DNA from: Acidimicrobiales bacterium
Lineage (GTDB): Bacteria; Actinomycetota; Acidimicrobiia; Acidimicrobiales; RAAP-2
Direction of reading: 5' to 3'
Length of the DNA stretch: 46,976 nt
NCBI GenBank assembly: GCA_017883045.1
Contig: JADGOJ010000006.1
Coordinates: forward strand, 1-46,976
The position numbers were made by a program, and so were the translations under genes. Of the stretch, positions 33,226 to 41,107 are shown piece after piece. Position 1 is the first letter of the stretch, and each line of letters starts with the position of its first letter. The notes below the pieces were generated by a model. That model did no database searches. It was not told the DNA's origin and saw only the letters and a list, made by a program, of their open reading frames with translations.

Positions 33226-34380
33226 TCAGCCGAGTCGCTCGATGATCGTCACGTTGGCCTGCCCGCCACCCTCGCACATGGTCTGCAGTCCGTAGCGGCC
33301 ACCGGTTCGCTCGAGCTCGTGCAGCATCGTAGTCATGAGCCGGGTGCCGGTCGCTCCTAGCGGATGGCCAAGGGCGATGGCGCCGCCGTTCACATTGACC
33401 TTGTCAAGATTGGCGCCCGTCTCCTTCTGCCACGCGAGCACTACCGACGCGAACGCCTCGTTGATCTCGATCACGTCCATCTGATCGAGTGACATGCCCG
33501 TCCGGCGAAGTGCGTACGCGGTCGCGGGGATCGGGGCAGTGAGCATGAGGATCGGGTCCGCACCACGAGCCGAGATGTGGTGCACGCGCGCGCGGGGGGT
33601 AAGGCCGTACTTCGCCACGGCGTCCTCGGACGCCACCAGGACCGCCGACGCACCGTCACAGATCTGGCTCGCGACCGCGGCCGTGAGCCTCCCGCCCTCG
33701 GTCAGGGACCGAAGGGTCGCCATCTTCTCGAGCGACGTCTCGCGCCGCGGACACTCGTCGACCGACACGCCGGCCACGGGCACGATCTCGCGCGTGAAGC
33801 GACCGGCGTCAATCGCCGCATTAGCCCGGCGGTGGCTCTCCAGCGCGAACCGCTCCATCTCCTCGCGGCTGATGTCCCACTCTTCGGCGATGCGTTGGGC
33901 GGCGTAGAACTGCGAGACGGGCGCATCCCCGTAGCGTGCGCGCCAGCCAACCGAACCACTGAAGGGATCGGTGAACCCGAACGCCTCGCCCGCAAGCATC
34001 GCGGCCGATATTGGGATCTGGCTCATGTTCTGCACGCCGCCAGCCACGACCAGGTCCGCCGTTCCGCTCATCACGGCCTGGGCTGCGAAGTGAACCGCCT
34101 GCTGGGACGAGCCGCACTGCCGGTCAACCGTGACTCCCGGGACATCCTCGGAGAATCCGGCGGCCAACCAGCACGTCCGGGCGATGTCCCCGGCCTGCGG
34201 GCCGATCGAGTCAACACATCCCATCACGACGTCGTCGACCACGCTCGGATCGACGCCCGACCGATCCATTAGCGCGGTCAAGACCGCCGCTCCCAGGTCA
34301 GCCGGGTGCACCCGGGACAGCCCGCCGTCGCGCTTGCCCACCGGGCTCCGTACTGCTTCGACGATGTACGCCTCAGCCAT
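33226..34380 (-). CDS. fadA6: FadA6, thiolase of the HIP ring C/D pathway
   Basis: The 384-residue thiolase is a near motif-for-motif match to FadA6: AEAYIVEAVRSPVGKR, HPADLGAAVL, VTVDRQCGSSQQAV with nucleophile C89, GGVQNMSQIPIS, SREEMERFALESH, GGAIALGHPLGATG (His) and TMCEGGGQANVTIIERL. FadA6 is thought to cleave the beta-keto diacyl-CoA formed after IpdAB opens ring C, releasing acetyl-CoA. AGGAGG lies 4 bases before the ATG. It is the second gene after an SDR (34449-35231) with a 68-base gap. I see no KstR2-type palindrome in front of this unit, which is odd for a core gene of the pathway. Confidence 0.95.
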   Translation of the reverse strand: MAEAYIVEAVRSPVGKRDGGLSRVHPADLGAAVLTALMDRSGVDPSVVDDVVMGCVDSIGPQAGDIARTCWLAAGFSEDVPGVTVDRQCGSSQQAVHFAAQAVMSGTADLVVAGGVQNMSQIPISAAMLAGEAFGFTDPFSGSVGWRARYGDAPVSQFYAAQRIAEEWDISREEMERFALESHRRANAAIDAGRFTREIVPVAGVSVDECPRRETSLEKMATLRSLTEGGRLTAAVASQICDGASAVLVASEDAVAKYGLTPRARVHHISARGADPILMLTAPIPATAYALRRTGMSLDQMDVIEINEAFASVVLAWQKETGANLDKVNVNGGAIALGHPLGATGTRLMTTMLHELERTGGRYGLQTMCEGGGQANVTIIERLG

Positions 34381-34448
34381 GCTTCCTCCTTGCCAGCTCA
34401 CCGCGCCAACCCCTCGGGACCGGCGCCGCTCCACCTGACGTCGCGCCG

Positions 34449-35231
34449 TCAATCATCGCGGCCCTCCGCACGTTGCATCTCGTAGAGGAACGACGGGATC
34501 TCCCCGCCGCCGTCAACGAAGATGTTTGCGCCGGTGACGTACGAGGCGGCGGGCGAGGCCAGCATCGTGCAGACCGCGGCCACTTCGGCGGGCTCGGCGA
34601 GGCGACCGACCGGAATCGTCCGGGCGACTGAGTCGATCGAGGAGTACCGGTCCTGGGCGTCGATCGTCTTGATGAGTCCGGGGCTCACGCAGTTGACTCT
34701 CACCGCGGGCGCCCACTCGATGGCGAGTGATTGCGTCAGGACGATGAGCCCAGCCTTGGACGCGTTGTACGCCGCCGTGCCCGGAGGCGGACGAAGCGCG
34801 GCGACACTCCCCACGTTGATGATCACCCCCCCACCCGTCTGGCTCTGCATGACCTGATTTGCCCGCTGGGCCACGTAGAACGGCGCGAGCAGGTTCAGTT
34901 CCACGATCTTCGCGAAGGACTTGGGGCTGATCGACGCCGACTCGGCGTTGCCCGATCCACCCGCGTTGTTGACCACCACGTCGAGGTGGCCGTAGCGCTC
35001 GACCACTTGGCCAATCAGCACATCGACCTGGTCAGGTCGGCGCACGTCACAAGGAAGGAAGAGCGGCGCGCCGTGGTCGGTCCCGGGGGGAGGCGGCGTT
35101 CGACCGCATACCACCACATCGGCGCCGCCGCTGGTGAACGCTTGCGCAATGGCTGCACCGAGTCCGCGCGCGCCACCGGTCACCAGCACGACCGGTCGAT
35201 ACCCTTCGATCGAGTTCGTCTTGGTGGTCAC
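34449..35231 (-). CDS. SDR family oxidoreductase upstream of fadA6
   Basis: The 260-residue SDR has VLVTGGARGLGAAIA, NNAGGSGNAES, NVGSVAALRPPPGTAAYNASKAGL with catalytic Ser, Tyr and Lys, VRVNCVSPGLIKT, and the end TGANIFVDGGGEIPSFL. The GTG at 35231 is chosen because the sequence before it has no SDR character. GGGACGAG lies about 6-12 bases upstream and a possible TACAGT -10 at 35252-35257. It probably oxidises a 3-hydroxyacyl-CoA or ring alcohol, feeding the beta-keto product to FadA6, which follows it. No CAAGCGCTTG motif was found in the 290 bases upstream. Confidence 0.88.
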   Translation of the reverse strand: MTTKTNSIEGYRPVVLVTGGARGLGAAIAQAFTSGGADVVVCGRTPPPPGTDHGAPLFLPCDVRRPDQVDVLIGQVVERYGHLDVVVNNAGGSGNAESASISPKSFAKIVELNLLAPFYVAQRANQVMQSQTGGGVIINVGSVAALRPPPGTAAYNASKAGLIVLTQSLAIEWAPAVRVNCVSPGLIKTIDAQDRYSSIDSVARTIPVGRLAEPAEVAAVCTMLASPAASYVTGANIFVDGGGEIPSFLYEMQRAEGRDD

Positions 35232-35523
35232 CGTTCTCGTCCCGTCACCACGACTGTAGCCACCGACCAGGCGCGCGTCGCGGTGGCCCCGGCAACGTCG
35301 AGGTGCGGCGAGGCGCTGGGCCACTGCGTGGCGCGTGGCCGCACGTGGAAACGACGAGCCCGCATCCCCTCGCCACGACGTCTCGCGGGACCGGATGCAA
35401 CTCGCCGCCAGTCCCGTGCCGCTTCCAGCATCGAAGCCGTGTACCACGCGGCGGCTCTCACGGCCGTGCCACGACCGTCACCACCACAGGGAACGACGTT
35501 CGCCTCGCCATCTCGAGCTTCGC

Positions 35524-36306
35524 TCACCTTGGTCCGTCGTTGTCCGAGGACTCATTCGTGACCCTGGCCTTCCCGAAGTAGGCCTCCTTCAGCACATCGA
35601 GGTCCACGATCTCTCGCGCGGGAGAGTCAAGGATCACGCGGCCGATCTCAAGCACGACCACGTGGTCAGCCACCTCGATGGCGGCCTCGACCTGCTGCTC
35701 GACGAGCAGCACTCCCATGCCGGCCTTCTTCAAGTTGACCAGGATTGACATCACCTCATCGACGATCGCCGGCGCGAGGCCGCCCGAAGGCTCGTCGAGC
35801 ATCAAGAGTGAAGGCTCAGCCATGAGGGCCTGACCAATTGCCACCATCTGTTGCTGTCCACCGGATAGCTGGCCGACGACCACCCTTCTTCTCTCGCCCA
35901 GGGCGGGGAACATGTCATAGATGCGAGTCAGGTGCGCTGGCATCTTGCGGCGCCTGATCCCCAGGGTGTAGCCACCCAAGAACAGGTTCTCCTCCACGGT
36001 GAGACGGTGGAAGACGCGCTTGCCATCCTGGACCAGTGCCATCCCCTTGACAACCCTCCGGTGAGTCTGGAGGCCCGATATGTCCTCTTCGCGGAAACTG
36101 ATGCTCCCGCCTCCGATCTTGGTGAGTCCGGCGATCACCCTCAGCGTCGACGTCTTGCCAGCGCCATTGCGTCCGAGAATCGCGGTCAACTTGCCGGGGT
36201 GCACCGTCAGTGACACGTCCCAGACGGCACGGATGTCGCCGTAGCCCGCCGCAAGGTTCCTCACCTCCAGCAACGGGGCCACGGGCACCTCAACCGGGCC
36301 GGTCAT
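35524..36306 (-). CDS. livF: LivF-type ABC transporter ATPase
   Basis: The 260-residue ATPase has Walker A GRNGAGKT (45-52), LSGGQQQM signature, Walker B LLMLDEPSGGL and the switch His region VLLVEQQVEAA. LLVEQ is typical of the LivF branch of branched-chain amino acid/amide (HAAT) importers. It is last in the operon livK, livH, livM-livG fusion, livF, and its ATG overlaps the stop of the fusion gene by 4 bases. The C-terminal tail (residues 245-260) is Asp/Glu/Ser-rich. The gene name reflects the family; the substrate need not be an amino acid. Operator 8 in front of livK suggests a HIP or steroid-derived acid (inference). Confidence 0.92.
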   Translation of the reverse strand: MTGPVEVPVAPLLEVRNLAAGYGDIRAVWDVSLTVHPGKLTAILGRNGAGKTSTLRVIAGLTKIGGGSISFREEDISGLQTHRRVVKGMALVQDGKRVFHRLTVEENLFLGGYTLGIRRRKMPAHLTRIYDMFPALGERRRVVVGQLSGGQQQMVAIGQALMAEPSLLMLDEPSGGLAPAIVDEVMSILVNLKKAGMGVLLVEQQVEAAIEVADHVVVLEIGRVILDSPAREIVDLDVLKEAYFGKARVTNESSDNDGPR

Positions 36307-38135
36307 GATGCGTGCCCCGTGGTCTCGGCCTCGATAGCCGCCGCCGCCGCGCCAACGTCCTTCACGCCCAGGTACTCCTTCAGCACCCGGGGGTTCACCT
36401 CGATGTCCGCTGGTGCTCCCGAGGCGATGATCTCGCCCTGAGCGAGCACGTGGATGGTGTCCGCAAGCGAGAGGACGAGACGGAAGTTGTGCTCGACGAG
36501 GATCACCGTTCCACCGGCGTCGCGGACCCGCCCGATCAGCACGGCGAGGCGGGCGACCTCGCCTTCGTCTAGGCCCGACGCCGCTTCGTCGAGCAGGATG
36601 ACACTCGGGTTGGAGACGAGCGCCCTGGCGATCTCGAGCAGTCTCCTGGTCCCCAGGGGCAGCGAGACGGCCTCTTCGTCCGCCAGTTCACTGAGTCCGA
36701 CGATCGCAAGGGTCTGCGCCACCCGCTCCTCATCGTGCGCGCGCACCTTCCAAAACTTCGGAAGGCGCAACGCCGCCGACGCAATGGAGACACGCTCGGG
36801 CGAGTAGCGGCCAGCGAGCACAGCCTGCGAGACCGTGATCCCGGTCGGGATCACGGGGGTCTGGAACGTTCGCGCGAGACCACGACCGGCGATCTCGTGG
36901 GGGCGACGATTGTCGAGTCGGACGCCGTCAAGATCGATGGTGCCGGCGTCGATCGGGTAGAAGCCGCAGATCATGTTGAGCAGCGTCGTCTTGCCCGAAC
37001 CGTTGGGTCCGATGAGCGCCGTGACTTGCCCACGCTCCGCGGTCAGACTCACGTCGCGCAGCGCCACGTTGCCCCCGAATGACTTCGAGACGCCCTTGAC
37101 CGACAGCGTGGCACCAGCCATCGGTTCGAAGTGGAAGTCCTGGGGGGAGTGTGTCGTACTGCGAGTTACGTGGTCCGGTCGGACCACGTAACGCTTCCAC
37201 GCCCTGGTAATCAGACCGGTGAGTCCGTCCGAGAGGAGCACCCCGCCCGCGATCAAGAGAATGCCGTAGAAGATGAGGGCATCCTGCTGGAACGACGTCG
37301 ACACGCTGGGGCCCAACTGCATGATCACCGCACCCAGCACGGCGCCATAGACGCTCGTCGCCCCGCCGAGGATCGAGGCGGCAAGAATCGAGATGGCGAG
37401 GGCGAAGGAGAACGACCCGGGTGAAACGTAGCTGTCGAGATTCGCGAAGAGGGCCCCGGCCACACCTGCGGGAACCGCACCGAGGGCGTAGGCCACAAGC
37501 TTGGTTCGAAACACCGAGATCCCGAGCGACGACGCGAGCACCGGGCTCTGTCGCATGACCCGCAGCGCGATCCCGTGCCGCGACGTGACGAGGTTGCGCA
37601 TGAATGCGAGCCAGATGATCACCGAGAGCATGCACACCAGGTAAAAGCCGTAGTTTGTGAGCAGGGCGCCGAAAAGGGTCGGAGGCGCAATGCCGACTGC
37701 ACCAGATGGGCCTCCCGTGACGTTGATCAAGATGTTGGTGATATCTGGGATCAGCAGCACGAGGAAGAACGAGGTCATCGCCAGCGACCAACTGCCCAGG
37801 CGCAATCCGGGGATCCCGGTCAAGAGCCCGACGACGAGCGCCGCACCGATCGCCGCGAGGATCTGCAGAAGGATGTCAGTGGAGCCGTGGGCACCCATGT
37901 AGGCGGCCACGTACGCCCCCGTCGCGTAGATCGCCGGCTGGCCCAGGGCCAGTTCACCGGCGTAGCCCAGACTCAGGTTGAGCCCGCTGACGAGCAGCGT
38001 GAGGAAGCCGATGAGCAGCAGTTGTCGTTGGTTCGCATCACTGAGGCCCAACTGCGGAAGGAGGAGGAGGAGGATCGCCGCGACCACCGGAAAGGTGAAC
38101 GAGGGAACGGACTTCAATCGATTGAGGACTGACAT
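36303..38135 (-). CDS. livM-livG: LivM-LivG fusion: ABC importer permease joined to ATPase
   Basis: The 610-residue protein joins two normally separate parts. Residues 1-315 are a LivM permease with about ten hydrophobic segments (e.g. 14-31, 38-56, 90-112, 165-178, 245-270, 285-302) and SLNLSLGYAGELALGQPA. Residues 340-600 are a LivG ATPase with Walker A GPNGSGKT (376-383), LPLGTRRLLEIARAL signature and Walker B VILLDEAASGLDEGEV. It sits 2 bases after livH and overlaps livF by 4 bases. Such fusions are known in some actinobacterial and proteobacterial LIV systems. It acts at the cytoplasmic membrane with LivH and LivF. Confidence 0.92.
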   Translation of the reverse strand: MSVLNRLKSVPSFTFPVVAAILLLLLPQLGLSDANQRQLLLIGFLTLLVSGLNLSLGYAGELALGQPAIYATGAYVAAYMGAHGSTDILLQILAAIGAALVVGLLTGIPGLRLGSWSLAMTSFFLVLLIPDITNILINVTGGPSGAVGIAPPTLFGALLTNYGFYLVCMLSVIIWLAFMRNLVTSRHGIALRVMRQSPVLASSLGISVFRTKLVAYALGAVPAGVAGALFANLDSYVSPGSFSFALAISILAASILGGATSVYGAVLGAVIMQLGPSVSTSFQQDALIFYGILLIAGGVLLSDGLTGLITRAWKRYVVRPDHVTRSTTHSPQDFHFEPMAGATLSVKGVSKSFGGNVALRDVSLTAERGQVTALIGPNGSGKTTLLNMICGFYPIDAGTIDLDGVRLDNRRPHEIAGRGLARTFQTPVIPTGITVSQAVLAGRYSPERVSIASAALRLPKFWKVRAHDEERVAQTLAIVGLSELADEEAVSLPLGTRRLLEIARALVSNPSVILLDEAASGLDEGEVARLAVLIGRVRDAGGTVILVEHNFRLVLSLADTIHVLAQGEIIASGAPADIEVNPRVLKEYLGVKDVGAAAAAIEAETTGHAS

Positions 38136-38137
38136 TG

Positions 38138-38998
38138 CTAGACCACCCGCTCCCGGATCTTGCCGAACAGGCCGTTCGGCTTGAGTAACAGGACGAGGAG
38201 CAGTATCACGAAGACGACCACGTCAGGGTAATTCGAATTGAGATACCGAGCGGCGAACTCCTGGGCGAACCCGACAACAAAGCCCCCGATCAGGCCTCCG
38301 GGAAGACTGCCGAATCCCCCGATCGCGAGGGCCACGAAACCGTACAGCGCGATTGCCGAGGCGAGACCCGCCCCGGCAAAGGTTTGCGGACCGAGAATCG
38401 GCCCGAGGAGGCCGGCGAGGAGGCCCGAGAAAGCGAATGCACCCAAAGCGAGTCGACGGACGTTGATCCCCCGCAGCAGGGCGGCCTCACGGTTCTCGGC
38501 GATTGCCAGCATGGCAAGCCCGATCATCGTTCGCCGGCTCATCAGCATGAGGGCGAAGACGATCACGAAAGTGATGACGATGATCACGAGCTCGTCGGGC
38601 AGGACGCGTCCACCGAACAGCGTCTGGACCTGACTCGAACCAAAGAAGGGGACCGCGAGCGGGCTGGGTCCCCAGATCCGCTGGACCGCGCCGTTGATCA
38701 ACGTGGCGAACCCCACGGTGGTGACGAGTTGCGCTTCAGCCACCCGCACGAAGCGAATCGCAATCCGCTCCTCCAGGATCGCCGCGAGGAAGACCACGCC
38801 ACCGGCGAGAACGAAGACAAAGAAGATCGGCCACTTCAGAATCACGATCCCCGCGTATGACAGGTAGACACCGAGCATCATGAACTGGGCGTGCGCGAAG
38901 TTGAACACTCCAGAAGCCGTGAAGACGACGTTGTACCCGGTGGCCACGAGTGCGTACACGGCACCAATGGTCAGTGCCGACCAGACGAGCGTCATCAT
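38138..38998 (-). CDS. livH: LivH-type ABC transporter permease
   Basis: The 286-residue membrane protein has about eight hydrophobic segments and the LivH pattern: WSALTIGAVYALVATGYNVVFTASGVFNFAHAQFMMLG at the N-terminus, then AIAENREAALLRGINVRRL (the EAA-like coupling region) and GGFGSLPGGLIGGFVVGFAQEF near the end. It should form the channel with the LivM part of the fusion. It lies about 310 bases after livK with a strong hairpin in between, which suggests lower expression than the binding protein. The ATG at 38998 lacks a strong ribosome binding site; the ATG at 38995 is equivalent. Confidence 0.92.
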   Translation of the reverse strand: MMTLVWSALTIGAVYALVATGYNVVFTASGVFNFAHAQFMMLGVYLSYAGIVILKWPIFFVFVLAGGVVFLAAILEERIAIRFVRVAEAQLVTTVGFATLINGAVQRIWGPSPLAVPFFGSSQVQTLFGGRVLPDELVIIVITFVIVFALMLMSRRTMIGLAMLAIAENREAALLRGINVRRLALGAFAFSGLLAGLLGPILGPQTFAGAGLASAIALYGFVALAIGGFGSLPGGLIGGFVVGFAQEFAARYLNSNYPDVVVFVILLLVLLLKPNGLFGKIRERVV

Positions 38999-39308
38999 GA
39001 GCGCGCACCGCCCGTGGCGCTCGACGCCAAGTGGCGCCCATAGTAAATCCGGTCAGGATGTCCACCCTCGTCAGCGGGCAAGAACCGCAATCCTGCTGTC
39101 CCGCGGCCAATTCCAGCCGCATCGCGGGTCAGCACACACTTCGGCTCGCCGACAGCGACGTTCTCGTCACCCCTCTTGCGAACTGCAGTCACCACCCAAC
39201 CTCCACGCGTTCGAAATCGATTTCAGTCACATGACGCAGACCGCCGGGGCGACGAGTGGGTGCTCGTCGCCCCGGCGGTCCACTAGATGTCTCTCAGATC
39301 CTGACCGA
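38999..39308. other. livK-livH intercistronic region
   Basis: About 310 bases between livK and livH on the same strand. Apart from the strong hairpin at 39239-39280 I see no gene or operator. The rest, roughly 240 bases, could hold a weak internal promoter, but no clear boxes stand out. Confidence 0.45.
39239..39280 (-). terminator. 18-bp perfect hairpin after livK (terminator or attenuator)
   Basis: GACCGCCGGGGCGACGAG (39239-39256) pairs perfectly with CTCGTCGCCCCGGCGGTC (39263-39280) around a 6-base loop. It begins 28 bases past the livK stop on the minus strand. No T-run follows, as is common for actinobacterial terminators. In this place it would raise the livK/livH ratio by partial termination or by protecting the livK mRNA 3' end. 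Confidence 0.75.
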
Positions 39309-40544
39309 TTAGCACTTCGCCTTCGGCGAGTCGTACTGACCGTTGACCAGAAGCGATGGCGAGGCAAAGTTGAACGCGCTCGGCGGCTGGTTCGGAGCGT
39401 GAGACTTGCTGGAGAAGTAGTAGTTGGGGAACACACCAGTGTGCGCCGAATTCTTCTTCAGTTTCTCCAACGCCTTGGCAATCTTGACCGGATTCAGTGA
39501 ATTCGCCTGCTTCGCAGCGGCGGCCAGGAGCTGGACCGAGTCGTACTGGTACCCGAAGATCAACGACGCCGGGTCGTGGGAGTTCGAGTAAAAGTTGATG
39601 TTCGCGATCATCGTGTTCAAGTCAGCAGGCTGCTTGGCTGCCCAGACCGTGCTGTTGAAGACGAGGACCTTGAGGTTCGCCAGGCTGGGCGTGCACAGGA
39701 GTCCACCCTGCGACGGCGGTACACCGATGACGTTTGAAGATGCGGCGACGGCAGTGTCACCGAGAATCGGAACATTCCACCCGATCTTGGTGAGGTCCTG
39801 GAGCACATAGCCGACAACGCCTCCATAGCCTTCGAAGAGAAGGTACGAAGGATTGAGCGCCTGGAGGGCGAGCAACTGCGGAGTCACATCAATCGCGCTG
39901 TCCGCGAAGCTCTGAGTGCCAACCACCTTGACCCCGGCCGCCTGGCAGTCCGTGTTCATCATCGCCGACAGCGCACTGCCGTAGGGATCGACTCCATAGA
40001 TGATGCCGACACTCGTTCCGCCGTGCGCCTTTACGTAGGGGCAGAAAGCCGACGCGTAGTTGGCCACCGATGGGCTCATGTCAAAGTTATACGGGAAACT
40101 CTTGGGATCGCCCGAGTTCGCTGTTGGCCCAATGTTGAAGGTGATGACCTTCGCCCTGTTGGCGATGGGCAGCACCGCGCTGGACGTACCACTCGGACCG
40201 CCCCAGAGGTAGGCAAGCGGCTTGTGGCCGCCTGAGATCGCACCCTTGAGCTCGGTCACCGCGGTCGTCGGATCACCGGCATCGTCCTTGTAGGTGACCT
40301 GGATCTGGTGGCCGAGGATCCCGCCTCGCTGGTTCAAAACCTTGACCGACGCCTTGATGGCGTCAAGGGTCATCTCGGCGTTCGCAACCAAGCCCGTGAA
40401 GCTAATAGGGGTTGTAACGAGGAGTTGTACCGGTGCCTTCTTCGCACTGGCGCCGGCAACTGTCGAAGCCATTGAAATCGGGACGCTAATTCCAGCTAAA
40501 ACGATCGCTGCGCTTGCACACACCGATGACCATTTGAATCTCAT
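39309..40544 (-). CDS. livK: LivK-type ABC substrate-binding protein
   Basis: The 411-residue protein is a type 1 periplasmic-binding-fold protein. It has an N-terminal signal peptide (RFKW, then a hydrophobic stretch at residues 8-30, with a signal peptidase I-like AGASA-KK end). Mature features include PISFTGLVANAEMTLDAIKASVKVLNQ, GGILGHQIQVTYKDDAGDPTTAV and GYQYDSVQLLAAAAKQA. I see no lipobox Cys, which is unusual for a binding protein of a Gram-positive-type importer. AAGGGGGAA lies just before the ATG, and operator 8 is 30 bases upstream. In this family ligands range from amino acids to amides, urea and aromatic acids. A steroid-derived acid is a hypothesis based on the operator. Confidence 0.92.
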   Translation of the reverse strand: MRFKWSSVCASAAIVLAGISVPISMASTVAGASAKKAPVQLLVTTPISFTGLVANAEMTLDAIKASVKVLNQRGGILGHQIQVTYKDDAGDPTTAVTELKGAISGGHKPLAYLWGGPSGTSSAVLPIANRAKVITFNIGPTANSGDPKSFPYNFDMSPSVANYASAFCPYVKAHGGTSVGIIYGVDPYGSALSAMMNTDCQAAGVKVVGTQSFADSAIDVTPQLLALQALNPSYLLFEGYGGVVGYVLQDLTKIGWNVPILGDTAVAASSNVIGVPPSQGGLLCTPSLANLKVLVFNSTVWAAKQPADLNTMIANINFYSNSHDPASLIFGYQYDSVQLLAAAAKQANSLNPVKIAKALEKLKKNSAHTGVFPNYYFSSKSHAPNQPPSAFNFASPSLLVNGQYDSPKAKC

Positions 40545-40573
40545 TGTTCCCCCTTGACGGATATCGATAGCCG

Positions 40574-40587
40574 AGCAAGCGCTTGGC
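40574..40587. promoter_or_regulatory. KstR2-type operator 8 (ABC importer)
   Basis: AGCAAGCGCTTGGC has the intact core and one mismatch at the last base of AnCAAGnnCTTGnT. On the minus strand a TATCGA or GATATC -10-like box follows within a few bases and livK starts 30 bases downstream, so the repressor would block the importer promoter directly. Confidence 0.85.
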
Positions 40588-41107
40588 TGACTGCATAGTA
40601 TCGGAGGTCCGGACTTGTGTCAAGGCACCCCCGACGATCGAAGGCTATTTGTTGCACCGGGGTCCCACAATGGCAGGAGCCGGTATTTCTCGCCAGTTCG
40701 AATTGGCAAAGTACGTGGTCTCAGCGATCGCCGTCGAAGGGTGACGCTGCCCCCGAACCGGACCGCCATGACAGCGGTCGCCGGCGATCACTCGGGTCTT
40801 GTTCGCGTCGGCCCGGCGGTGCGATGGCGAGCCAACAGACGAACCAACGGCGTCAACCCGGCGGAGATTGGCGGCACTCCAGGAGAGCAGCGACGCCACC
40901 GCACGAGGACCGACACTCCAACGTGACCGGATCACTCAACGTGGAGCACGGCCTTTCGCGCATGGATGTCGAGTGAGTTGGACGCTGCCAACTCAGCGAA
41001 CACCGACACTCGTGAGCTCAGGCCGCCGTGGCACGGACTCCCCTCGAGCCCGGAACTGCCCACTGCATCGCACCGCTCCTCCGATCAACCCCGCGGGATC
41101 GCCGGGA
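40588..41107. other. Intergenic region between livK and fadE32/33
   Basis: About 520 bases between the importer promoter and the end of the ACAD pair. Short open frames occur on both strands but none has a ribosome binding site and a recognisable product. I see no hairpin strong enough to call a terminator. Confidence 0.4.

Noticed and set aside
37575-38132. Plus-strand open frame rich in Glu/Arg opposite the LivM part
   Set aside because: Antisense of membrane-helix codons gives charged low-complexity sequence; not a gene.
40214-40224. CAAG-CGG-CTTG inside livK
   Set aside because: Three-base spacing and location inside a coding region; not the 14-mer geometry of the operators.
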